Shown: positions 51,478 through 60,923 of the stretch, piece by piece
Layout: every line of letters begins with the position of its first letter
How positions within the stretch are numbered: position 1 is the first letter of the stretch
Origin: 34-65-8 sp963529855
Lineage (GTDB): Bacteria; Pseudomonadota; Alphaproteobacteria; Sphingomonadales; Sphingomonadaceae
Reading direction: 5' to 3'
DNA: 64,000 nt
NCBI GenBank assembly: GCA_963529855.1
Contig: CAURZK010000001.1
Coordinates: forward strand, 186,001-250,000
The notes under the pieces: generated by a model
The model's database searches: none
The model's input: the letters and a program-made list of their open reading frames with translations, nothing else
What the model was told of the DNA's origin: nothing
Translations under genes and position numbers: made by a program

Positions 51478-53007
<1,530 letters not shown>

Positions 53008-53030
53008 TCCCACGCGCATAGGGAGCCGAA

Positions 53031-53900
53031 ATGGCTAGCCTCAAGGAACTCAAGGGCCGGATCAACTCGGTCAAGTCGACCCAGAAGATCACCAAGGCCA
53101 AGCAGATGGTCGCGGCGGCAAAGCTGCGCCGTGCCCAGGCTGCGGCCGAAGCTGCGCGTCCCTATGCCGAGCGGCTGACGGGCGTGATGGCGTCGCTGGC
53201 CAGCAAGGTCAGCGGCGATGCTGCGCCCAAGCTGCTTGCCGGATCGGGCGCGGATCAGAAGCACCTCCTCGTGGTGGTCAACACCGACAAGGGGCTGTGC
53301 GGCGGTCTCAACTCGAACCTGGTCAAGGAAGCCAAGACCCGCGCCCGCGAATTGACGGCGCAGGGCAAGGACGTGAGCTTCTATCTCGTCGGCAAGAAGG
53401 GGCGCGCCCCGATCCGCCGCGATTACGAGAAGCAGATTGCCGCCGGCTTCGACACCAGCACGGTCAAGAACCCGGGCTTCACCGAAGCCGAATCCATGGC
53501 CGAGGAACTGGTCGGGATGTTCGAACAGGGCCTGTTCGATGTCGCGCACCTGATCTTCCCCGTGTTCAAGTCGGCGCTGGCGCAGGACCCGGTCACAACG
53601 CAGCTTATCCCCGTTCCGGCCCCGGCCGTGGCGCAGGCGAGCGACGCTGTGGTCGAGTACGAGCCGGACGAAGAGGCGATCCTGGCCGAACTGCTGCCGC
53701 GCTATGTCCGCACGCAGCTGTTCGGTGCGCTGCTGGAACGTGAAGCATCGGAACAGGGCGCGTCGATGACCGCCATGGACAATGCCACGCGCAACGCAGG
53801 CGACCTGATCAACAAGCTGACGATCCAGTACAACCGCAGCCGCCAGGCCGCGATCACCACCGAACTCATTGAAATTATTGCCGGCGCGGAAGCGCTCTAA
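53031..53900 (+). CDS. atpG: ATP synthase F1 subunit gamma
   Basis: 289-residue central-shaft subunit. The N-terminal helix SLKELKGRINSVKSTQKITKAKQMVAAAKLRRAQ and the C-terminal helix MTAMDNATRNAGDLINKLTIQYNRSRQAAITTELIEIIAGAEAL are both highly typical. A gene for a small lipoprotein begins 19 bases later instead of atpD, which is the only break in the standard order. Confidence 0.98.
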   Translation: MASLKELKGRINSVKSTQKITKAKQMVAAAKLRRAQAAAEAARPYAERLTGVMASLASKVSGDAAPKLLAGSGADQKHLLVVVNTDKGLCGGLNSNLVKEAKTRARELTAQGKDVSFYLVGKKGRAPIRRDYEKQIAAGFDTSTVKNPGFTEAESMAEELVGMFEQGLFDVAHLIFPVFKSALAQDPVTTQLIPVPAPAVAQASDAVVEYEPDEEAILAELLPRYVRTQLFGALLEREASEQGASMTAMDNATRNAGDLINKLTIQYNRSRQAAITTELIEIIAGAEAL

Positions 53901-53919
53901 GCGACGGACCTATCAGAAC

Positions 53920-54276
53920 GTGACCAAGCTTGCTTTCCTCCTCCCCGCTCTTGCCCTGACGCTCGTCGCTTGCGGCGAGGAGCCCGCGCCCGCTCCGGCT
54001 CCGGCCCCGACCCAGACGGTCGCGCCGCTGCCCACCGAAGGTCTTGCCGCGCCCAATGAAGCGGTTTTCTCGGAAGCCTTCGCCAAGGCATGCCCTGCCG
54101 CCGAGGCTGTGAGCACTGCCCTGTGCAAGCGCGCCGGGATCGGCTCGCCCGACTTCGTGTGCGATTACGGTCTGGGCAATGACGAATATCGCCGCAACAC
54201 CGCCACGCTGACCGCCGGCGAAGGTGAGTGGATCATCAGCGACCCCGCAACCGTTTGCGCCCCCGGCGCCGAATAA
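53920..54276 (+). CDS. Small lipoprotein of unknown function inside the atp operon
   Basis: 118 residues, no family recognised. A short signal with the lipobox LTLVAC (C18) is followed by a Pro/Ala repeat (EEPAPAPAPAPTQTVAP, a likely periplasmic spacer) and a small domain with four cysteines (C58, C69, C81, C113) that could form two disulfides. The GTG at 53920 was chosen because it starts the signal peptide; an in-frame ATG at 53869 lies inside atpG. It sits 19 bases after atpG and 36 before atpD, on the same strand, so it should be made with F1 although it is predicted to face the periplasm. Confidence 0.8.
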   Translation: MTKLAFLLPALALTLVACGEEPAPAPAPAPTQTVAPLPTEGLAAPNEAVFSEAFAKACPAAEAVSTALCKRAGIGSPDFVCDYGLGNDEYRRNTATLTAGEGEWIISDPATVCAPGAE

Positions 54277-54312
54277 CACCGCCCAAACAAATTCAAGGCA
54301 GGATAGACCATC

Positions 54313-55770
54313 ATGGCCACCGCACCCGTATTGAACCAGACCACGAACGGCACCATCAGCCAGGTCATCGGCGCTGTCGTCGACGTGCAGTTCGCCGGCG
54401 AACTGCCGCCGATCCTGACCGCGCTGGAAACGAAGAACGGCGATAACACGCTGGTCCTCGAAGTCGCACAGCACCTGGGCGAGAACACCGTCCGCACAAT
54501 CGCGATGGACGCGACCGAGGGTCTGACCCGCGGGCAGGACGTGATCAACACCGGGGCGCAGATCTCGGTGCCGGTCGGCCCCAAGACGCTGGGCCGCATC
54601 ATGAACGTCATCGGCCAGCCGATCGACGAGCGCGGTCCGATCGGTGCCGAACAGACCGCCCCGATCCATGCCGAGGCCCCGGCTTTCATCGATCAGTCGA
54701 CCGAAGCCGCGATCCTTGTCACCGGTATCAAGGTCATCGACCTGCTCGCGCCCTATGCGCGCGGCGGCAAGATCGGCCTGTTCGGCGGCGCTGGCGTGGG
54801 CAAGACCGTGCTGATCCAGGAACTGATCAACAACATCGCCAAGGGCCACGGCGGCGTGTCGGTGTTCGCTGGCGTGGGTGAGCGTACCCGCGAAGGCAAC
54901 GACCTCTACCACGAATTCCTCGATGCGGGCGTTATCGCCAAGGATGCCGATGGCAATGCGACCTCGGAAGGTTCGAAGGTTGCCCTCGTGTTCGGCCAGA
55001 TGAACGAGCCCCCGGGTGCCCGCGCCCGCGTCGCACTGTCGGGCCTGACCATGGCCGAATACTTCCGCGACCAGGAAGGGCAGGACGTGCTGTTCTTCGT
55101 CGACAACATCTTCCGCTTCACCCAGGCGGGTTCGGAAGTGTCGGCACTGCTCGGCCGTATTCCTTCGGCCGTGGGCTACCAGCCGACCCTGTCGACCGAC
55201 ATGGGTAACCTGCAGGAACGCATTACCTCGACCACCAAGGGCTCGATTACCTCGGTTCAGGCGATCTACGTTCCCGCGGACGACCTTACCGACCCGGCAC
55301 CTGCAACCTCGTTCGCGCACCTTGACGCGACGACCACGCTGAGCCGTGCGATTTCGGAACTCGGCATCTATCCGGCGGTCGACCCGCTCGATTCGACCAG
55401 CCGCGTGCTCGAACCGCGCGTCGTGGGTCAGGAACACTACGAAACGGCCCGCCGCGTCCAGGAAACGCTGCAGAAGTACAAGTCGCTTCAGGACATCATC
55501 GCCATTCTCGGGATGGACGAGCTGTCGGAAGAGGACAAGCTGACGGTCGCCCGTGCACGCAAGATCCAGCGCTTCCTGTCGCAGCCGTTCCACGTGGCCG
55601 AGGTGTTCACCAACATTCCAGGCAAGTTCGTGCAGCTGGAAGACACCGTCCGTTCGTTCAAGGCAGTCGTTGACGGTGAATACGATCACCTGCCCGAAGC
55701 TGCCTTCTACATGGTCGGCGGTATCGAGGACGCGGTCGCCAAGGCCAAGAAGCTGGCCGAGGACGCCTAA
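54313..55770 (+). CDS. atpD: ATP synthase F1 subunit beta
   Basis: 485-residue catalytic subunit of F1. The P-loop GGAGVGKT at 158-165 and the catalytic-Glu block VGERTREGNDLYHE, DELSEEDKLTVARARKIQRFLSQPF are standard. A 12-residue N-terminal extension (ATAPVLNQTTNG) is typical of alphaproteobacteria. atpC starts 3 bases after its stop. Confidence 0.99.
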   Translation: MATAPVLNQTTNGTISQVIGAVVDVQFAGELPPILTALETKNGDNTLVLEVAQHLGENTVRTIAMDATEGLTRGQDVINTGAQISVPVGPKTLGRIMNVIGQPIDERGPIGAEQTAPIHAEAPAFIDQSTEAAILVTGIKVIDLLAPYARGGKIGLFGGAGVGKTVLIQELINNIAKGHGGVSVFAGVGERTREGNDLYHEFLDAGVIAKDADGNATSEGSKVALVFGQMNEPPGARARVALSGLTMAEYFRDQEGQDVLFFVDNIFRFTQAGSEVSALLGRIPSAVGYQPTLSTDMGNLQERITSTTKGSITSVQAIYVPADDLTDPAPATSFAHLDATTTLSRAISELGIYPAVDPLDSTSRVLEPRVVGQEHYETARRVQETLQKYKSLQDIIAILGMDELSEEDKLTVARARKIQRFLSQPFHVAEVFTNIPGKFVQLEDTVRSFKAVVDGEYDHLPEAAFYMVGGIEDAVAKAKKLAEDA

Positions 55771-55773
55771 GCC

Positions 55774-56031
55774 ATGGCATTGCATTTCGAACTCGTCACA
55801 CCGGCCAAGCTGGTCCGTTCCGAAGAAGTCCACATGGTGGTCGTCCCCGGTACGGAAGGCGAGTTCGGCGTGCTGGAAGGGCATGCCCCGTTCATGTCGA
55901 CAATTCGCGACGGCGCGGTGCAGGTCTATCGGACTGAAAACGCCCAGCCTGAACTGATCGAGGTTCGCGGTGGCTTTGCCGAAGTGAGCGAGAAGGGCCT
56001 GACGGTCCTTGCCGAACACGTCGAAGGCTGA
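55774..56031 (+). CDS. atpC: ATP synthase F1 subunit epsilon, short form
   Basis: 85 residues, covering only the N-terminal beta-sandwich domain (LHFELVTPAKLVRSEEVHMVVVPGTEGEFGVLEGHAPFMSTI, GGFAEVSEKGLTVLAEHV). The C-terminal pair of helices that inhibits ATP hydrolysis in E. coli (139-residue protein) is missing. The end is not a frameshift: a strong terminator starts 24 bases downstream. In alphaproteobacteria a separate zeta subunit can replace the inhibitory role. Confidence 0.95.
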   Translation: MALHFELVTPAKLVRSEEVHMVVVPGTEGEFGVLEGHAPFMSTIRDGAVQVYRTENAQPELIEVRGGFAEVSEKGLTVLAEHVEG

Positions 56032-56054
56032 AGCCTGATAAACACGGATTCACG

Positions 56055-56078
56055 GGGCGGCCTTCGGGCCGCCCTTTT
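56055..56078 (+). terminator. Rho-independent terminator of the atp operon
   Basis: GGGCGGCC and GGCCGCCC form a perfect 8-bp stem capped by a TTCG tetraloop and followed by TTTT. It begins 24 bases after the atpC stop. Confidence 0.9.
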
Positions 56079-56197
56079 CGTATGGGCCGTGTCCCTATCG
56101 ACCAATTGCCTTTGCCTGTCTGCAAAGGGGGTTGCGCCCCGCCGCCGGCCCGGCAAGACTGCGCGCCACCAAATCCTTGGGAAGGGACGCCCACGAC

Positions 56198-58339
56198 ATG
56201 ACATTCACTTCGCGCCGCGCGATTGCGGCAACGCTGGCATTGATCGCGCTTCCGGCCATTCCGGCTGCAGCGCAGCAGACAGGAGCGCCCGTGCCCACCA
56301 CCACGGCAGAAGCAGACGTCGATCCCTTCATCTGGCTGGAAGACGCTCGCAGCGAGGAAGCGCTGGCCTGGGTCAAGGCTGAGAATGAAAAGACCCTCGC
56401 CGCGCTAACATCCGATCCCCGGTTTGAGGAGCTGAAGGCGGAATCCCTCGCCATCTTCGACGCCACCGACCGCATTCCAACTGTTGGCTTCACCCATTTC
56501 GGTCTCGTCAATTTCTGGCAGGACGCCAGGAATCCCAAGGGGCTGCTGCGCCGGACCACGCTGGATAGCTACCGCACAGAAAACCCGCAGTGGGAAACGA
56601 TCTTGGACATCGACGCCCTTGCCAAGGCCGAGGGCAAGGAATGGGTCTTCGCCGGTTTCTCCTGTCTCCCGCCCAATGGCACCCGTTGTCTGGTCTCGCT
56701 GTCTGACGGCGGTAAGGACGCGACCACGATCCGCGAGTTCGATCTTGCGTCGATGAGCTTCGTCGAAGGCGGTTTCGAGCTCCCGGAAAGCCAGGGCAGC
56801 GCCGCCTGGGTGGACGAAAACACACTGCTGGTCAGCCGCGATTTCGGCGAAGGGACAGTCACCGAAAGTTTCTACCCCTTCACGACGCGGGAATGGAAAC
56901 GCGGCACGGCGCTGTCGGACGCGCCCGAGATCTTCCGCGGCGATGCGAAGGACGTGTCGTCGGGCGCCTACCTGCTGCGCGATGCCGCCAGCACCATCCA
57001 CGCGCGGATCGCCTATCGCGGGCTGTCTTTCCACGAGCGGACGTACTTCGTCTGGAAGGGCGGCGAGTGGCTGGAGCTCGACTTGCCGAAGAAAGCCGCG
57101 CCGTTCGGCATCGTCGACGGGCAAATGCTGTTCTCGACCGATGTGGACTGGACCACGGGCGGCCGGACCTTCCCGGCGGATTCGCTGATCGCGGTCGACC
57201 TGGAGGCTTGGAAAGCGGATCCCAACGGCGCGCCCAAGACGCTGGTGTGGGCGCCGGGTGAGCGCCAGACAAAGCAGGGCGGCTCGATCACGGCGAGCAG
57301 CCTCTACGTTAACCTGCTCGACAATGTGCGCGGCAAGGTGCTGAAGTTCGACTACGCCGATGGCAAGTGGACGTCGACCGAAGTCGATCTGCCTGAAAAT
57401 GCCACGGTAGGCGTCGCGGCATCGTCAAACCAGACGGACGAGATCATGTTCTCGTTCACCGACTTCCTTAATCCGTCGATGGTCTACTATTCCGCCGACG
57501 GCACCAATCCGGAAGTGATCAAGACCAGCCCACCCCGCTTCGATGCGGCCGGGGCCGAAGTCGTGCAGTTCGAGGCCACCAGCAAGGACGGGACCAAGAT
57601 CCCCTATTTCCTCGTCAAGCCCAAGGGCATGGTGATGGATGGGAGCACGGCAACCCTGCTGACCGGTTACGGCGGTTTCCAGGTCCCGCGCCTGCCCGGC
57701 TATCTCGGTTCGACCGGCAAGCTGTGGCTGGAGAACGGCGGCGCCTATGTCCTCGCCAACATGCGCGGCGGCGGCGAATTCGGGCCCGAATGGCACCAGA
57801 CCGCAATTCGCGAGAACAAGCAGCGCACCTGGGACGATTTCATCGCCGTTGCGGACGACCTGGTGAAGCGCAAGATCACCAGCCCCCAGCACCTCGGCAT
57901 CATGGGTGGCAGCCAGGGCGGCCTGCTGGTCGGCACTGCCTTTACTCAGCGGCCCGACCTGTTCAACGCCGCGGTCGTGCAGATCCCGCTGTTCGACATG
58001 CTGCGCTACCACGAGATCGGCCGCGGCGCATCGTGGATCGGTGAATATGGCGACCCGCGTATCCCCGAACAGCGGGCGTGGATCGAGCCCTACTCGCCTT
58101 ACCAGAAGCTGCTGCCGGGCAAGACCTTCCCCAAGGTCATGTACGTCACTTCGACTGCCGACGACCGCACGCACCCGTCGCACGGGCGCAAGGCCGCCGC
58201 GCGGATGGCGGCGAACGGCCAGCCCTACCTCTACTACGAAGACATGACCGGCGGACATTCCGGCGGCGTGGACAACGAACAGCGCGCGCGGCTGCAGGCG
58301 CTTCAGTACGTCTATCTGATGCAGCAATTGATGGACTGA
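56198..58339 (+). CDS. Secreted prolyl oligopeptidase family serine peptidase (S9)
   Basis: 713-residue peptidase. A Sec signal (SRRAIAATLALIALPAIPAAAQQ) is followed by an N-terminal strap (DPFIWLEDARSEEALAWVKAEN), a seven-bladed propeller (about 80-450) and a C-terminal alpha/beta hydrolase. Nucleophile S572 lies in GGSQGG, the acid is D655/D656 (TADDRTHP) and the base H687 (GGHSGG). FGPEWHQTAIRENKQRTWDDFIAVADDL is typical of the S9A group. ATG 56198 follows GAAGGGA; an in-frame extension upstream to 56132 is not needed. Confidence 0.93.
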   Translation: MTFTSRRAIAATLALIALPAIPAAAQQTGAPVPTTTAEADVDPFIWLEDARSEEALAWVKAENEKTLAALTSDPRFEELKAESLAIFDATDRIPTVGFTHFGLVNFWQDARNPKGLLRRTTLDSYRTENPQWETILDIDALAKAEGKEWVFAGFSCLPPNGTRCLVSLSDGGKDATTIREFDLASMSFVEGGFELPESQGSAAWVDENTLLVSRDFGEGTVTESFYPFTTREWKRGTALSDAPEIFRGDAKDVSSGAYLLRDAASTIHARIAYRGLSFHERTYFVWKGGEWLELDLPKKAAPFGIVDGQMLFSTDVDWTTGGRTFPADSLIAVDLEAWKADPNGAPKTLVWAPGERQTKQGGSITASSLYVNLLDNVRGKVLKFDYADGKWTSTEVDLPENATVGVAASSNQTDEIMFSFTDFLNPSMVYYSADGTNPEVIKTSPPRFDAAGAEVVQFEATSKDGTKIPYFLVKPKGMVMDGSTATLLTGYGGFQVPRLPGYLGSTGKLWLENGGAYVLANMRGGGEFGPEWHQTAIRENKQRTWDDFIAVADDLVKRKITSPQHLGIMGGSQGGLLVGTAFTQRPDLFNAAVVQIPLFDMLRYHEIGRGASWIGEYGDPRIPEQRAWIEPYSPYQKLLPGKTFPKVMYVTSTADDRTHPSHGRKAAARMAANGQPYLYYEDMTGGHSGGVDNEQRARLQALQYVYLMQQLMD

Positions 58340-58350
58340 TGCGCGATGCG

Positions 58351-58375
58351 TCGGGCTGGGTTCAACCCAGCCCGA
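58351..58375. terminator. Perfect 12-bp palindrome between convergent genes
   Basis: TCGGGCTGGGTT and AACCCAGCCCGA are exact inverted repeats around one base. The site overlaps the last codons of the minus-strand lipoprotein gene and follows the S9 peptidase stop by 11 bases. There is no U-tract, so a bidirectional terminator is likely but unproven. Confidence 0.5.
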
Positions 58376-58679
58376 CCGCGCACAGGGCAGCCGAACTGCC
58401 AGTCACGGCCACGACTTCGGCATCGCCAACACGGCGAACCCGCTCGACATACTGAGCCAGGGTGACCGGTTTTTCACGCTCCCCTGCGCGGGCCTTGAGC
58501 CGCTCCAGTTTCTTGAGCTGCGAAATCGTGAGCCGGTCGACCATGCGTTCTGCCATGCAGTCGGCATTGCGATCCGACAGCCCGGCATCCGAAAGCGCAG
58601 ACTGGACCCGGCTCTCCGCGATCGCCTCGACGCAGCCCGCAAGCGCCAGCGATGAAGCGAGGATGATGGCGGCGCGCAT
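58362..58679 (-). CDS. Small hypothetical lipoprotein
   Basis: 105 residues with a short signal and lipobox LALAGC (C16). The mature part is helical and charged (ESRVQSALSDAGLSDRNADCMAERMVDRLTISQLKKLERLKAR) with a cysteine at 41 and a hydrophobic Ala/Val/Gly-rich end. No family name recognised. Its ATG overlaps the pntB stop by one base (TGATG), so it is the last gene of the transhydrogenase operon. Confidence 0.78.
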   Translation of the reverse strand: MRAAIILASSLALAGCVEAIAESRVQSALSDAGLSDRNADCMAERMVDRLTISQLKKLERLKARAGEREKPVTLAQYVERVRRVGDAEVVAVTGSSAALCAVGLG

Positions 58680-60265
58680 CAGTGGCCCAGATTCTTGACG
58701 ATATCCTCAACCATCTTCTTGGCATCGGCTAGCAGCATCATTGTCTGATCCATGTAGAATACATCGTTGTCGACACCGGCATAACCTACCCCGCCCATCG
58801 ACCGCTTGATGAAGAACACCTGCTTGGCCTTGTCCACGTCGAAAACCGGCATGCCGTAGATGGGCGATGTCTTGTCGGTCTTGGCCGAAGGGTTCACCAC
58901 GTCGTTCGCGCCGATGATGAAGGCGACGTCCGCCTGCGCGAATTCGCTGTTGATGTCCTCCAGCTCGAACACTTCGTCATAAGGCACGTTCGCTTCGGCC
59001 AGCAGCACGTTCATGTGCCCTGGCATCCGGCCCGCGACGGGGTGGATCGCGTACTTCACTTCGACGCCCTTTTCCTTGAGCAAGTCGCCCATTTCGCGCA
59101 GCGCGTGCTGCGCCTGGGCCACCGCCATGCCGTAGCCCGGGATGATGATGACCTTTTCCGCTTGCTCGAGCATGTAGGCGGCATCCTCGGCACTGCCCGA
59201 CTTGTAGGGACGCTGTTCGCCCCCGCCACTCGCGCCCGCGCTGGCATCGGTACCGAACCCGCCCGCGATCACGCTGATGAAGCTGCGGTTCATCGCCCGG
59301 CACATGATATAGCTGAGGATCGCACCTGACGCCCCCACAAGCGCGCCGGTCACGATCATCGCGGTATTGCCCAACGTGAAGCCCATCGCCGCCGCCGCCC
59401 AGCCGGAATAGCTGTTCAGCATCGACACCACGACCGGCATGTCCGCCCCGCCAATCGGGATGATGAGCAGGAAGCCGATGAGGAAGGCAAGCACTGTAAG
59501 CGCGATGAAATACTCGGCCCGCGCGACGTCTCCCATCGCGAAGAGGATGGTCAGCACCAGAATGAGCGCGAGTGTGCCGAGATTGACGACATGACGGGCA
59601 GGCAACAGGATAGGCGATCCGCTCATCTTGCCCGACAGCTTGAGGAAGGCGATGACCGAGCCCGAGAAAGTGATCGCCCCGATAGCCACGCCCAGCGCCA
59701 TCTCGATCCGGCTAACCGGACTGATTGCCATCAGAGTCGAGACCAAGTCGCCATCGCGCGTCGTGCTTACGGGCTCGAGGAGATTGAACGCACCCGGATT
59801 AAGATAGGCCGCCCAACCGACCAGCACCGCGGCCATACCGACGAGGCTGTGAAATGCCGCGACGAGCTGCGGCATCGACGTCATGGCTATGCGGCGTGCC
59901 GTCGTTAAACCGATCACCGCACCGATGGCGACTGCCGCGAGGATTTGAGCGACTGTAATCCAGTCGACACCGGGCGCGATTGGACATTCCTGCAGATTGC
60001 CAGCGATGCGCGTCGATGGCCCACTGCAAGTCAGAATGGTCGGCACATGCGTAACCAGCGTGGTCACCACCGCGATCAGCATTCCCGCCATGCCGAACCG
60101 GTTGCCGCGCCGGCTGGTGTGAGGACTGGATAACCCGCGCAGCGCTAGGATGAACAGCACTCCGCTGGCAAGGTAAGCCAGCGCTACCCATGGGTTCACA
60201 ACGTGCGCGGTCGTGGCGGCATCGCCGATGTCCACAGCGGTGGTGCGCAGGAACGACAAAGACAT
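58679..60265 (-). CDS. pntB: NAD(P) transhydrogenase subunit beta
   Basis: 528-residue inner-membrane subunit of the proton-pumping transhydrogenase. Nine or so hydrophobic segments (dII, about 25-290) are followed by the NADP(H)-binding dIII (about 345-525) with KVIIIPGYGMAVAQAQH, GRMPGHMNVLLAEANVPYDEV and INSEFAQADVAFIIGANDVVNPSAK. The start ATG 60265 overlaps the pntA2 stop by one base. It makes NADPH from NADH at the cost of the proton gradient. Confidence 0.97.
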   Translation of the reverse strand: MSLSFLRTTAVDIGDAATTAHVVNPWVALAYLASGVLFILALRGLSSPHTSRRGNRFGMAGMLIAVVTTLVTHVPTILTCSGPSTRIAGNLQECPIAPGVDWITVAQILAAVAIGAVIGLTTARRIAMTSMPQLVAAFHSLVGMAAVLVGWAAYLNPGAFNLLEPVSTTRDGDLVSTLMAISPVSRIEMALGVAIGAITFSGSVIAFLKLSGKMSGSPILLPARHVVNLGTLALILVLTILFAMGDVARAEYFIALTVLAFLIGFLLIIPIGGADMPVVVSMLNSYSGWAAAAMGFTLGNTAMIVTGALVGASGAILSYIMCRAMNRSFISVIAGGFGTDASAGASGGGEQRPYKSGSAEDAAYMLEQAEKVIIIPGYGMAVAQAQHALREMGDLLKEKGVEVKYAIHPVAGRMPGHMNVLLAEANVPYDEVFELEDINSEFAQADVAFIIGANDVVNPSAKTDKTSPIYGMPVFDVDKAKQVFFIKRSMGGVGYAGVDNDVFYMDQTMMLLADAKKMVEDIVKNLGH

Positions 60266-60546
60266 CAGCGTTCCTTCTTCTTGTACATCGCCAGCATCCG
60301 TTCGGTTACCGCGAACCCGCCGAAGATATTGACGCTCGCCAGCACCACGCCTGCCAGGCCCAGCCACTTCGCAACCGGGCTACCGGCCGTCGCAGCCGCG
60401 ATCAGCGCGCCGACGATGATCACGCTCGAGATCGCATTGGTCACCGCCATTAGCGGCGTATGCAGCGCAGGCGTGACCGACCAGACGACGTAGTAGCCAA
60501 CGAAGCAGGCCAGCACGAAGATCGACAGGATGCTGATGAAGTCCAT
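60265..60546 (-). CDS. NAD(P) transhydrogenase subunit alpha, membrane part (PntA2/PntAB)
   Basis: 93-residue membrane subunit with three hydrophobic helices (ISILSIFVLACFVGYYVVW, LMAVTNAISSVIIVGALIA, WLGLAGVVLASVNIFGGFAVTERML). It equals the C-terminal membrane portion of the single-chain E. coli PntA; the split into two chains is the Rhodospirillum-type arrangement. It is coupled to pntB by a TGATG overlap and lies 8 bases after the PH-domain gene. Confidence 0.95.
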   Translation of the reverse strand: MDFISILSIFVLACFVGYYVVWSVTPALHTPLMAVTNAISSVIIVGALIAAATAGSPVAKWLGLAGVVLASVNIFGGFAVTERMLAMYKKKER

Positions 60547-60554
60547 TGCCCGCC

Positions 60555-60920
60555 TCAGCCGCCCATAACCCGTTCAGCCAGCGTCCGCAGGATGGCTTGC
60601 GGATCGGCATTGCGTGAAATCTTGACGATGATCTGCCCAACGCCGCCCGTAACGAAGAGCTTCAGGTCACTGTCGAGATCGAATGAACCGGCACTTTCGA
60701 CCGAGAAGGCAACGATCGACTTATAAGGGATCGAAACCACGTCCTTTTTGGAGCCAGTGATGCCTTGGACGTTGACTAGAACGAAGCGCCTGCTCGTCAT
60801 GAACGCGGTATCGCGGATGGTCCTGAATGCCGTCAGCACCTCTTCGCCCGGCAACAGGATCCCAGCATAGTCGCGCGCGATATCTGATGGGCTAATCTCG
60901 TGCGCGCTGAAAAAACCCAT
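60555..60920 (-). CDS. PH domain-containing protein inserted in the pnt operon
   Basis: 121 residues that read as a bacterial PH-like domain (bPH group): GEEVLTAFRTIRDTAFMTSRRFVLVNVQGITGSKKDVVSIPYKSIVAFSVESAGSFDLDSDLKLFV, with the usual -SRRFVLVN- and -IPYKSI--FSVE- strands. No signal or membrane segment; cytoplasmic. It lies 3 bases after pntA and 8 before pntA2 on the same strand, splitting the two alpha-subunit genes. Its role is unknown; control of or contact with the transhydrogenase is possible from position only. Confidence 0.85.
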   Translation of the reverse strand: MGFFSAHEISPSDIARDYAGILLPGEEVLTAFRTIRDTAFMTSRRFVLVNVQGITGSKKDVVSIPYKSIVAFSVESAGSFDLDSDLKLFVTGGVGQIIVKISRNADPQAILRTLAERVMGG

Positions 60921-60923
60921 GCT

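Noticed and set aside
53875..56019. A 714-codon open frame antisense to atpD and its neighbours
   Set aside because: The plus strand carries unmistakable ATP synthase genes; the antisense product is His/Arg/Gly-rich with no domain.
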